DNA of 64,000 nt, from NCBI GenBank assembly GCA_003254925.1, contig QANZ01027638.1, positions 399,171-463,170 of the forward strand. Direction: 5' to 3'. The notes beneath the pieces were generated by a model that was not told the DNA's origin, did no database searches, and worked only from the letters and a program-made list of their open reading frames with translations. Shown piece by piece: positions 1 to 11,283 of this stretch. The stretch's first letter is position 1; every line of letters starts with the position of its first letter. The stretch comes from Chamaecrista fasciculata (Eukaryota; Streptophyta; Magnoliopsida; Fabales; Fabaceae). A program made the translations under genes and the position numbers.

Positions 1-2582
1 AAAAAAAACAAAAGGTTGGAGTGGGCACCCTGTATGTCGAAAGCGATATCATTTCATAATAAGGGCTGCTAGTAATGACATGGAAGCATATCAAAGACCT
101 TGTTCAAGATGTGGGAATACTCTTCAATTATCCGAACCAAGGTGAGCTTGAACAATTTCCTTCTTAATTTTTTTAGAAACTATACTGCAAAAACTTATAG
201 GTAATTGGAAAATAATTAGGTACTTAGCTTGGAAATGAGTTTATGACACATGTGTAAATGGTGCAACAATGTGATTACTGCTGATGATCTTGAGGATTGG
301 GTTTATGCCCAAATTGAAGATAACACCCATCTTTTGCACGGTATTGTTCACTCCAATGGTTATGGTCATCTGCTTACTCTTAATGGAAGAGAAGGTGGTT
401 CCAAGCTTCTATCTGGGTCTCACATCATGGCCTTCTGGGATAGGCTGTGTGTTGCACTTGCTGTTAGGTTTGCATCTTCCAACTCTTGACTCACTCACCC
501 AAGTCTTCTTTTGTTTTTTTGCATTATGTCATACTTATTCTCCTACTCAAACAGGAAGGTTAGTGTGATGGATTTGTCTAAAAAATTTGGAGTGGAATAT
601 CGATTGCTTCATGCAATCACCAATGGGAGTTCTTGGTATGGGAATTGGGGGTATGAATTTGGGACTGGAAGTTATGCTCTCACTCAGGAGCTGTACCAGA
701 ATGCAGTGAATACGCTGTCAAGCATGCCCTTGAAAAATTTTATGTTTCAGGATCGTCGCACCTGGAACCGCCTGCAATGTGTTATATCCCTTTATCAATC
801 GTTGGCTGATACAGAGCTTGTTACTATCAGAGATCTATTCTCTTTTTTGGTGACTTTGATTGGCAACTTCCGCAAGCCCTTGAGCACAGCAAGATCATCT
901 CCTGGAACTTGTAATGTATTGTGTCCGTGGAGCAGGAATGATGTGGAAGCTGTGCAGGAGGCTTTGATCCGGGTAATGCAAGCGTCGGCTGTGTCAAGCG
1001 GCCCCAAATGGGTGACAAGACGAGCTCTCAAGGGTGCTCTATGCCGGTGTGTCGCGTCCCCGGAGCTTCTAGATTACAGTCTTAAGCATCTGGGTGGAAA
1101 ATTAACTTCCAGTCTCATGGTGGTGAGATCACGATGCAATACCACTACTAGTGCTGTGGAGTTCAGGTGTCTACTTGTTTGGTATTATTTTGACAAATAA
1201 ATTTTTACACAAATGTGCAACCTAGTAATTCTTTTCATCTTTGCTTTGTCCGCAGGCTTGAAGCTCTAAATGTTATCGACAATGAAGTGCATGCGAGTGC
1301 GAATCCAAGCTTTCCGTCCGAAGAGCAAGTGGTGTCTGATCTGAATTTCTTGTTTGATTCAATCATTCATCCTGATAGGATGTTGAGTTACAGACCGAGC
1401 ACTATGAGGGGACGGGTGGCTGATGCCGCGAGAAAGCTTCTGGATTGCAAGCAGTTTATGAGGGATTATAATAAGTCTGATAAGATGGCTTCATCTATGA
1501 TTAGGATGTGGTGTCATGTAGAGCTATCAGATCAGCCTAAAGATGACCCAACCCCACCTCCAGAGCTAATTGTGTTGCCCCTGAATGCTACTGTTGCTGA
1601 CCTCAAGAGAGAAGCAGCTAATGCCTTTCAAGAGGTATATGCCATGTACAAGAGATTTCAAGTAGAGGAAATACTGGAATATGGATCAATTTATGATAGT
1701 CTATCTGTCAAGTTCCTTCTTGGAACCAATGGGTCTGTCCGGATTCTGGGTAAATGCCCTGCAAAACATGGCTTAAACCGTTTCAAAATGGAAAGAGGAA
1801 CAGAGACATGGAAGGTTGATTGCACCTGTGGGGCTAAGGACGATGATGGAGAAAGAATGTTAGCCTGTGATAAATGTGGTGTGTGGCAGCATACCAGATG
1901 CGCAGGGATTCACAATTCTGACGCTATTCCTTCCAAGTTTGAGTGTGTTAGATGCGTCAACTTGTTCAGCAACAAGGAACCTAAGAAATTGCCGGACTCT
2001 TTTCATGAATCAAAAATCACCAACTTGTTCAGCAAGAAGGAAGCCCAGAAATTGTCAGTCTCTTTTGATGAATCCAAAAACTCTCCTAAACCAAGCACCA
2101 ACTTGTTCAGCAACAAGGAACCCGAGATATTTCCAGACTCTTTGCATGAACCGAAAAACTCTCCTTGTAAACCAAGCACCAACTTAATCAGCAACAAGGA
2201 ACCCGAGAAATTGCCAGACTCTTTTCATGAATCAAAAAACTCTCCTAGTAAACCAAGTACCAACTTGTTCAGCAACAAGGAACCCGAGAAATTTACAGAC
2301 ACTTTACATGAATCAAAAAACTCTCCTAGTAAACCAAGCACCAACTTGTTCAGCAACAAGGAACCCGAGAAATTTACAGACTCTTTTCATGATTCAAAAA
2401 ACTCTCCTTGTAAACCGAGCACCAACTTGTTCAGCAACAAAGAACCCGAGAAATTTACAGACTCTTTTCATGAATCAAAAAACTCTCCTTGTAAACCAAA
2501 CACAACTTGCAGGGACGAAGTGGTGGCTGCTGACAGTACTGCAGTTGCATGTAACATGACTCTGGATTTTGGTGTACGTTGA
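1..2582 (+). CDS. PHD-finger protein, MMD1/At1g33420 type (5' end outside window)
   Basis: Nuclear PHD-finger protein of the plant family containing MALE MEIOCYTE DEATH 1 and At1g33420; these act as chromatin readers or transcription factors, several of them in meiosis or anther development. Exons read: before 1-141, about 252-467, 555-1166 and 1256-2582. The first exon encodes the family segment GWSGHPVCRKRYHFIIR. Later exons hold the conserved HLLHGIVHSNGYGHLL block, the long middle domain, and a PHD zinc finger at about 1822-1958 (CTCGAKDDDGERMLAC, then CDKCGVWQHTRC, then CVRC). After the finger the protein turns into seven copies of a 27-residue repeat and a short tail ending at a TGA. 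Exons 2-4 join in phase with normal GT-AG introns. The junction between the first and second exon is abnormal: the donor at 142-143 is good, but the only in-frame acceptor position ends in AT, not AG (see findings). Family assignment is firm; the exact orthologue is not decided. Confidence 0.88.
1960..2503 (+). repeat. Seven-copy 81 bp coding minisatellite
   Basis: Tandem repeat in the last exon of the PHD gene. Units start near 1960, 2020, 2099, 2180, 2261, 2342 and 2423. The first two are shorter and diverged; the later ones are 81 bp and nearly identical. Each full unit encodes 27 residues, opening NLFSNKEPEKF and closing SKNSPCKPST, hydrophilic and rich in Ser, Lys, Glu and Pro, so probably disordered. 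Because the period is a multiple of three, a second frame is also open across the block; that is a by-product and not a second gene. Confidence 0.95.
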
Positions 2583-2858
2583 GTGTATATACTTGTATTT
2601 TTACTTTTGGGGAACATATCTATGGTTTTTGTATCTGTATAGTATCGATGTTAGGCTATGGTTTTATCCTGCACCACCACCGAAAGTTGCGAGGTTGCCA
2701 TTTTGCCTGCGAGCCTCTGATTTTTGAGCTATGCCTGTTTTGGCCTTTTGATGTATATTGGAGGAAAATGGCAAAATATAATATGATCGTATAAATTATA
2801 TAGAATATGTATCCCAACAGCCTCTTCTATGCCCAAATTACAAATATAACTAAACTAC

Positions 2859-5800
2859 CTAATAATCGTCACCCATTTTCTCTTTAGCTGCGTATTTATA
2901 TTCATTCTCGTTTATTGTCTGCGTTTCAAGCATACTGCCTAATTCTCGGAGTTGTAGATGACGAAGTAGTGGTTCTCTCTCCGATGTTGAGAGGTGGCTG
3001 ATAGCTTTGCAAAGACTTGTGTACTTTGCCACTACATCCTTGTAAACGTTTAGCAATCTGTCCACATCTTTCGTTGTCAGGTCTCTTCCCTTAGACTCCA
3101 AATAAGGGAATTTCGATCCTTGTTGCGACAAACCTGCCATTTTACGGTGTCATACTTTCATGTCAGCAAGTTGTTTTTTTGGTTTTACAAAATAATAATA
3201 ACAGCAGACAAAGAATTAAACAAATCCTATACCATAACTAACAAGAAAATTTATTTCACGCACTCCCTGCACTGCACCACCAATGTACTGATAAATTTAC
3301 TTTGAAAGAAAATGAGCAAAATTGGTTTCTGAAAAATTTAAGTTGAGGCTTATTGACAATTTAACATAAACAATTTTAGCATAAGTTAACAGCAATATAC
3401 CTAAATCGTTTTCCAAGAATGTCAATAATTCTAAAACAGCCCATATTAGCAAACCACATGGACTCAAATTTAAAAGAGGGGGACGCCTACAGCTTTACAT
3501 CTAAGGTTCTGCGTAGATCAACAGGGGGAGTGATCCAAGGCTGCGATTTACATAGCTCTTCCTAATATTTATTTAAAAAATAAACGTACATTTAGCTCTG
3601 CTGCTAAATCAGTTACAATATTAGCTCCTACAAATGTCCATATTAGGTGGAGCAGCATGTCGAAAAGAAAGGTTTGTTCACTTAAGAGAGAAAGGATTTA
3701 AGATTGGCACTAAAATATATTTCTTGAAATGTAAAAAGTAAATTGATGGCAACAAACGATCAAAAATGAAAAAAGCAATTCTTACAAGTAATATTTTCAA
3801 GACCCATATGAAAATTTATTCTTATCTTTTATATATGCCTCCTTGTTGATAGTATTAGGCACAGTTAGCTATATTGCACTGAAAAACTGAAAATTGATAT
3901 AATAGCAAATAAAAGGGGTCAAACTAACCTCGAGAATCTTTGTATATGTCGTAAATATTGTTCGAAAGATTGTGCTCAGTCTTTCCTGGCTGGTTTGTCG
4001 GGCTCATCTGTGTAGCAGGGGATGCTTCACCTGTGACTTTACTGGTCAATTTTGCTGCTTTCATGTTCTCCTCAAATTTGATTTCATCAATAGAAAGAGA
4101 TGAAGCATTTAAGTCAGCAACAAATTCCTTGGCTGACACAAGATTTGTGAAATAATATGCAGCTTCTGATATGAGTTTTACTTGCCTTCGGTACAACTGG
4201 ATGAATTTGAGGTTTGATTGCAACTGAGGAGGATTGGCCTGGTATTAGCAAACCAAAAACCTTGGTAATAAGTACTCATATTTAGCCATCCTGAATCAAG
4301 TCATTACAGCCATACAAACAAAATTGAAAAGTATTCAAATAGGCATACTCATTATTCACCTTTTCATGATCCATAGGACGAATTATATATTATGCAGACA
4401 TCAAAGAGTAAGGGCAATGAATTAGATTCCTAGCCATCTTAGATAAACGTATGAAGATATTACTTCTTCTGCCATGAGGGACCTCAGGTTAGGTAGTATA
4501 AATGATCCTATGATGTAAATACAGAAAGAGAAATAAAGGAAAACATCATTCTTTGTCCTACATGTGATCTTCAGACATAGATATAACAAGGCTATAGCAA
4601 ACAGTAATGTGGCTGAAGAGAATTATGGTGGACCATACAGAATCAGGTACATGAAATCCATGAACTCATGATTAGCTTGTTTCAGTTACAAGTATGGCCC
4701 AAAAGAAAAACACGACATATAGAAAGGGTTGTATATTTTAAATGTGGAGAGTTCACAAGGACATCTAATTGAAAACCTCAATAGTTCTTTTTTAACTTCT
4801 GACAAAATCATAATGCACAGCTAGTATCTCAATTCCAAGACAAGGTGATCTCCTGATGAGTTCAGGTCATCTAAAGACCTGATTTGACTTTCAACAACTA
4901 TATAAACGTATCAAGCTTAAACGGAAAGCAAATTTTCTTTATATAATCTTTTCTTTAGTTGCTCATCTTTGACAAGTATCACAGTTTTGCAATGACAATC
5001 AAGTTATAAAAAGGCAACATAAAATAGAAACCATTTTTATTTTAAAAAAAAAGAATTTCATAATCAGCAGAATGACATATTACCAAGGGGGCTTGCCTTG
5101 ATCGTAACGTATATAAGCACAGGGAGAAAGTCATCAGCTCCAGCAGGCACATGATTTTCAGACATTGCTGCATTGAGCAAAAGATTGTTGATGACCCTAC
5201 AACAGTTCATTATACTTGAGAGCTTTTCACGGGGAGCTTTGAACGTGTTTATTTTCAACAGTTCTTTTTCTGCAAGCTAAATGAAAAGAAAATGAAATAG
5301 TTTACCACCCAACAAAATCAGACATGCTTTCTGTAAATAATGTGTAGAGGAAAAATAGAAAGCCTTAGAAGTTAGAATAAAATTATGAATATGAGAAACT
5401 GAAAAGAACATGAACTATTCATCATCAGTAATAAACAACTCTTGGAGGGAATGTACTATTGCATCAATACCACAACATACTAATAATCAGAGATTCCTAC
5501 TACGTGCTCTAATCAGTATGGGAGAGTTATGGGCGTCATTAGTTTAAAATTTCTCTATATTCATAAATACACATACAAGCTCTCAAAGGCTTAGGGTTCA
5601 GATAGCTAACAATAATTTTACATAAAGCTTTTCCAAAGACCAAGTGTAATGTCTCTGGGTGTGTGTGCGGGTATCTTCCAAACCCTAAGCCTTTGAGTGT
5701 TTTTGATCCCATTCTTCACAGATTCTAAGCCTAAACTTCAAGACATTAAAAAGCAAGCACCATACAAAGAACTAAGCAGGTAACTACATTGTTTATTGTT

Positions 5801-8336
5801 GAATAACATGTACACAAAAACTAAAAGGGAAAGATCGCAATATCACAGAAAATTCACAAAATTACATAATAACATGGAGAATTGAAATATGAAAGCAATA
5901 AGAATACTGTGCGTAAAAAGTATTAATAATAGTCTGGTGGACATTAAATACACATGCCACTGCCAACATAGCTGAGTTTTATATGATATCATACTTCTAA
6001 AGTTAAGCCATACCAGCCATGAAGCTTCATTATGAATAACTGTCGGTATATCCAAATGTTCAGGCTTTAAAAACGTTTGGAGCAAGCATATTTTCTCTGA
6101 GACTTCATGGTCAGTTTTTACATCCTCAGGAGTAACAGCAAATGTTCGGGCGAACAATTTAGTCATTATATATTTCTCTAAACCCTGTGGATAGTAAATG
6201 TAGTAAGATAATTTCACAAATATAATGTCCCCCATCATCAATAACAATATACAGATTATATCTCTTGAAGATCACAATATCATGTAGATAGCCATCATTA
6301 ATACACACACTCTATTAAAATAATCCCACTTTATTCTAAAATTGAATGTAACTAAGATCCACAATGGATATAAAAATAATTTAGCAATACATATTTATAT
6401 ACTATTCTTGTTTTAGTATCATATGCCACTATGTCCTGATAAACCAAAGTGTGTTCCAATATAAATTGGGTACTGGGAAGTGGGAAACAAAGGATAATGA
6501 AAATCACCAGAGCACCAGACAATGGAAAGAAAGAGGCTTATTGCACTTTTTATTGCTTCAAGCTACATTCACAAAAGGGTGAGTACCTCCATAGCACAGT
6601 CAATCTCTTCCTCCGTGGCATCTGTCCACAAAGGATGATCTCTAATTGCAGCTTCCATTGTCAAGTAGAAATCTTGCACCTTTTTTGCATCATTTTCAGG
6701 GTTGGGTGGGTAAAATGAAAATGATACAATAAAACTGGAAAAAAGGAAAATTTAATTAGTGAGCAGTGAGCATCCAAAAAAGGACACAAGCTTGACAAAC
6801 GCAATTAAAGCATGATATTGGACATGTAACAGATCAGGGAGAAATAAAAAAAAAAAAACAGATCAGTGATCAGAGCCACTTTATTATTATTGTTGTTGTT
6901 GTTGTTGTTGTTTCTCTTGCTGAACTTCAGTTATCTTCTTGAAAATTTAATTAGGGAGTAGTAGGCATCAAAAAGAGGACACAACTTGAAACTCAATTAA
7001 AGCATGATATCGGACATGTAACAAAATGGGGAGTAAATACGGATGCAAATAATAATTCACAAATGAATCAGGGAGAAAGAAAGAAACAGGCCAGTGATCA
7101 GAGCCACTTTTTTTTGTTTTTCTTGATGAACTTCNTGTTGTTTCTCTTGCTGAACTTCAGTTATCTTCTTGAAAATTTAACTAGGGACTAGTAGGCATCA
7201 AAAAGGGGACACAACTTGAAACTCAATTAAAGCATGATATCGGACATGTAACAAAATGGGGAGTAAATACGGATGCAAATAATAATTCACAAATGAATCA
7301 GGGAGAAAGAAAGAAACAGGCCAGTGATCAGAGCCACTTTTTTTTGTTTTTCTTGATGAACTTCAGTTATCTACTTGAAATTTCAATTAGGGAGTCGTAT
7401 GTATCAAAGAGGGCACACAAAGCTTGACAAATGCAATTAAAGAATAAATATTGGACACGTAAGTCGTAACGGAATGGGGAGTAAATACGGATTCAAATAA
7501 TAATTGACAAGTGAATCAGGGAGAGAGAAAAAAACAAGCCAGTGATCAGATCCACTTTTTCTATTGTTTCTCTTGTTAAATTTCAGTTACCAAAAAAACA
7601 AAAGCACTTAACGTGCAACCAAATACAAATGAACTGTAATAGCTTTCCATGATCAGAAACTCATAAAGCTTGTTTAAATGGTTAAATCATGTGATAAAAA
7701 TATAATGTACATATATTAAAGCTATAACGTAAATGAAACAGACCATGGGATGGTTGTTTACTAACTACTAACCCAATTGAACAATAATTTGAATGAAGTA
7801 AACCATAAGTATCAAAATCAGAGCAGTTCTTTGTCCAAAAATCAATGAGATTTTTATGTTGTTACTCATTCTGCAGACTATTAGTCACATCATAACTATG
7901 ATTTCGTTTCAAGTATTGAATATAACATAGTCCTCTTCAAAATCATTAGTCAGAACTTGCTACTCCCTTGATCAACAGGTAGTAATACAAATTTTAATGA
8001 TCATTACGATAATATAATTATAAAGTATAATTTTCATTTTCATGTCGGCTAGGTCTTATCGGTTCACCTCAACAAAAACAAAGAGTGTAAAACCTAGTCG
8101 CAAGCTCGCAACAAGAAGAGCATAACGATAACAAGGAAAGCCATAACATTAATCAGATTTTCTTACTTACAGAAAACGCAAAAAACACAAGAAATTAAAG
8201 AAATATGATCGAGAATGAAATTAGGGTTTAATGACCTCTTGATACATCGCACAAGATCAAGGCAAGCAGGGTTTCGCATACGATTGAGAAAATCATAGAA
8301 AGTGAGAGAATGCGAGGATGACGATGATGCGTCCAT
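2859..8336 (-). CDS. VPS9A: VPS9-domain guanine nucleotide exchange factor for Rab5 GTPases (VPS9A-like), 394 aa
   Basis: Activates plant Rab5-type GTPases (RABF group) on endosomes, controlling vacuolar and endocytic traffic. Six exons on the minus strand: 8236-8336, 6587-6734, 6014-6184, 5097-5276, 3929-4238, 2859-3133. All phases agree and the joined frame is 395 codons. The start ATG at 8336 opens MDASSSSSHSLTFYDFLNRM; it is the first in-frame ATG. The product follows Arabidopsis VPS9A through the helical bundle (HPLWTDATEEE, GLEKYIMTKLFAR) and the VPS9 core (GADDFLPVLIYVTIKANPPQ, then YYFTN). Residues matching the catalytic set known from Rabex-5 are present: Asp188, Pro192, Tyr228 and Thr231. 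The protein is shorter than Arabidopsis VPS9A (about 520 aa), mainly because of a short C-terminal region, so it could be a VPS9B-like paralogue. Intron 4 is a GC-AG intron. Intron 1 carries a tandem repeat. Confidence 0.94.
6746..7580. repeat. Four-copy intronic minisatellite (about 150-230 bp units) in VPS9 intron 1
   Basis: Four direct, imperfect copies of a segment holding the blocks AAAATTTAATTAGGGAG, GGACACAACTTGA, AATTAAAGCATGATAT and CAGTGATCAGAGCCACTTT. Copies lie at about 6746-6885, 6942-7110, 7178-7350 and 7378-7560. The second and third are nearly identical, so that duplication is the youngest. A (TTG)n tract sits at 6891-6911. A single unknown base (7135) lies at the junction of the two closest copies, so the copy number in the assembly may be too low. 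Confidence 0.9.
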
Positions 8337-9204
8337 GGAATGAGATGATGAAGCCAAGAGAGTCGAAGAAGAAAGATGAGCATATTAATGAGAGATCAGA
8401 AGCAAAGAAAGGAAGAACATTAGGTTTAGCGTTTAACAACCAGTTTATACCAAGAAACTGGTAGTTACGCTCCTAAGTCCGCGAAAAATAAATAATAATT
8501 CTTTTTTTACATTTTAAAAAAATTAAAATGATGATATTTAGCATAAGTACATCATAGACATTAAATTCAAATTTATAAACATACTCTTTTTTCTTTGTTA
8601 GGAAGATAACATTTCATTCATAAAAAAAAATGACACAAGACTGTACAATAAAGGAGAACTAACAATAAAAATATATAGTCTTTGCTTGATAAAAAAAAAT
8701 AAAAATATGGGCCTATTTGATTTTGTTTTTTCAAAAAAAATTTTTAAAAGAAATTCTTAAACTTATTTTTTAAGATAGGTTTTGTAAAACAAAAAATAAA
8801 AATCCTTGTTTGATAAATTATTTTTAACATCATAAATAATAGAGTTGAATGGCAAATGAGACCGCACGAGATTTAATCCATATTATAACATTTAATCAAT
8901 ATTACAAAACTTCCATTAATAAAATGTGTTCTCTTTTTTTATGAGAAAATTTACTTTTTGATCCCTCAATTGTTACTGAGTCAACGATTTAGTCCCTGAA
9001 TTGTAGAAAAATATGAATCAGTCCCTCAATTTTACACTTCTGTCTACGTTTTGGTCCCTGAGTTGTTAACCGTCAATTAAGTTGATGATTTGGCCATTAA
9101 GTGATGACGTGTCACCGTTAAGTGCTGAGTTGGCTTCTAAGTTATCTATTTTATTCCTATTTTATTTGACACATAAGCTAATATAACTAAATTAAAAAAT
9201 AAAA
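8337..9204. other. VPS9 upstream region and repeat-derived spacer
   Basis: The first few hundred bases upstream of the VPS9 start should hold its promoter and leader; no certain TATA box can be singled out. From about 8590 there is an A-rich, LINE-tail-like stretch, and at 8940-9130 a segment of repeated TCCCTCAATT-like and GGTCCCTGA-like phrases, which looks like a decayed terminal repeat of a transposon. No gene seen. Confidence 0.5.
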
Positions 9205-9712
9205 GGCCAAAGTCCTATTTTGGTCCCTCTGTTATGCTCATTGTTCCAAATAGGTCCCTCAGTTATTTTTCGTTCCATATTGGTCTCTCAGTTATCCAAA
9301 ACTTGTCAAAGTTGGTCCCTCTAACGTTTTCCATCCATTTTCCCGTTAAAAAAAGAGGAAAAATAAGCTTTCATCCCCAAAAGTTTTATTTTCTTATATT
9401 AAGTTCTTTTTCTTTTTATAATAGGATCAAAACGTCAGATAAGAAAATAAATTAAGATTTTAAGTGAATTTGCCCAAAAATACAAAAGTTTTTTTTTTCT
9501 TTCTCTCACTTCTCCCTCTCCCTCTCTCTCTCTCGAACACCACACACTCTCTCTCTCATCCTTCCTGGTAACCAAATAGATAGTTGTTTCTTCCATTCCC
9601 AGTGAGTCTTTCTCTCTCCCTTGCAATTTCATTGACTTTCTCTCTAAGCCACCATTTTTTTTTGTTTGGATTTTTTCTGGGTTTGAACAGTAAGGATTTC
9701 ATAGGTTATATG

Positions 9713-10200
9713 CAAGGTTATAAAAACCGAACCGGACATTCAACCGGTCGAGGTAGGGGTTCAAGGTTCAATGATTAAACCGGGGTTCAACCGGGGTCAG
9801 ACCGTTAGAAAATAAATAAATTAAAAATAATAAAAAAAGCTTAAAAATGATAAAATTCTAATTCCAATAATATAGATATAATCAATTTTCATAATATTTA
9901 TCAATATAATGTCATCAAATGAAATTTTATGATCACTTTCTCTATCAAATTGGTTCATAATCAACATTATCTAATATTTTACCCATAACTATTGAAAAAG
10001 ACAAAAAAAATCAAAAAAAGGAAAAAAAAAATAAAAATCACATTATAAACGGTTCAACCGGTTTACCACCGGTTCAGTCCGGTTTTCCCGGTTCTTGAGC
10101 AGTTCTTTGGCTGGCCGATTCTGGGAGTGACGCGGACCGGCCTGGTGCCCCGTTCATGGTCCAACCGGTTGAACCGGCCGGTCCGGTTTTCATAACCATG
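9713..10200. mobile_element. hAT-type non-autonomous element, 488 bp, nested in the Mutator-like element
   Basis: Ends are CAAGGTTATAAAAACCG on the left and, in reverse complement, CATGGTTATGAAAACCG on the right. A perfect 8 bp target duplication, GTTATATG, lies at 9705-9712 and 10201-10208, the size expected for hAT elements. Subterminal regions are full of CCGGTT/AACCGG motifs. A related copy of exactly the same length is at 53317-53804. No coding capacity. Confidence 0.9.
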
Positions 10201-10589
10201 GTTATATGGCTTAGTTCACTGTTTGGGTCTTCAATTTGTTCTGTAATTTTTTATTGTTGCTTGCTGGGCTTAGATACAATTCTGATACTTTGATTCTCAA
10301 GTTGCATTTATTTTATTGCCGATTCAATATGTATTTGAAAAATTGAGTTGTGCGCTTTCTAAATCTAGGTTTGGGGTTTTGTTTGATTTCTAAATTGGAG
10401 TTGGTGGTTGTTTTGTTTTTGTGTTGTTGGTAGACTAGGAGAATGATGGCGTAGCTGGCGGAGGCGGTAGCAGACATTTCCACTTCGGCGACTCCATTAG
10501 AATGGTGGTCGGCGCCGACGATTCTCAGCTTGAGGGAAGGGATTGTGGTGGTGGTGGAGAATGAGAGGGTTTTGGGAGACGAAGGTTTT

Positions 10590-10590
<1 letters not shown>

Positions 10591-10637
<47 letters not shown>
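10591..10637. repeat. (GA)n microsatellite
   Basis: Uninterrupted AG dinucleotides at the inner edge of the right terminal repeat of the Mutator-like element. The left arm has the matching, shorter CT tract. Confidence 0.97.
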
Positions 10638-10640
<3 letters not shown>

Positions 10641-11079
10641 GAGAGAGTGAGAAGAAAAACGTTTGTATTTTTGGGAAAATTCACTTAAAATTTTAATTTA
10701 TTTTCTTTTCTTACGTTTTGATCATATTATATAAAGAAAATGACCTTAATATAAGAAATAAAACTTTTGGGGATGAAAGCTTATTTTTCCTCTTTTCTTA
10801 ACGGAAAAATGGATGGAAAACGTTAGAGGGATCAACTTTGACAAGTTTTGGATAACTGAGGGACCAATATGGAACGAAAAACAATTGAGGGACCTATTTG
10901 GAACAATAAACATAACAGAGGACCAAAATAAGACTTTGGCCAAAATAAAAATGAAAAACTAATGAACTTGACTTCTTCCCTTATTTCTGCAACATCAAGC
11001 TCACTCATTTCCCTCTTCATTCCGCCCTCGTCCCTTTACTCCTCGACGCCGATGGGTTAGGTCATATATGGGTCATCTT

Positions 11080-11283
11080 TAGGGATGGCAATTTATATCC
11101 TAAGTTAGGATATCCGTCCGTATCCGTCCGAAAAATATCCGGTATCCGTCGGATACCGGATATCGGATACGGATACGGATAGTGAAAATTAAATTTTTTT
11201 CGGATATTGGACGGATACGGATATTGCCCTCGGATACCCTATATCCGTCCGAAATGAACGGATATTTAGGGTATCCGATATCC
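11080..11283. mobile_element. Partial hAT-like MITE
   Basis: Begins TAGGGATGGCAA, a common hAT MITE terminus in plants, and continues with many ATCCGTCCG/CGGATA motifs. The matching right end is not seen; an unknown base at 11284 ends the recognisable part, so it may be truncated or misassembled. Confidence 0.5.

Larger units (their letters stand above)
9205..10941. mobile_element. Non-autonomous Mutator-like element (possible Pack-MULE), 1.74 kb
   Basis: Long terminal inverted repeats of about 330 bp: the left end reads GGCCAAAGTCCTATTTTGGT and the right end, in reverse complement, GGCCAAAGTCTTATTTTGGT. The arms stay similar through the pyrimidine-rich tract near 9490-9535 and its mirror at 10591-10650. 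The flanks carry a perfect 9 bp direct repeat, AAAATAAAA, at 9196-9204 and 10942-10950, the size typical of Mutator-like insertions, although the sequence is simple. No transposase is encoded. The unique middle (10210-10590) looks like a plant leader plus intron, ending near a TTGGTAG acceptor-like site and followed by GC-richer sequence with GGCGG runs, so it may be captured host sequence. A hAT element is nested inside. Confidence 0.85.

Noticed and set aside
795-1031. Minus-strand open frames opposite the PHD exon
   Set aside because: Shadows of a conserved coding exon; no family similarity and no supporting splice or start context.
2227-2559. Second open frame over the PHD repeat (MNQKTLLVNQ type)
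   Set aside because: It is open only because the 81 bp period is a multiple of three. The other frame continues the PHD protein in phase.
6891-6911. (TTG)n run as a coding poly-Gln/Leu tract
   Set aside because: It lies in VPS9 intron 1 inside the minisatellite, not in an exon.
10591-10637. GA tract as a GAGA-type promoter element
   Set aside because: Lies in the terminal repeat of a Mutator-like element with its mirror in the other arm; no gene starts nearby.
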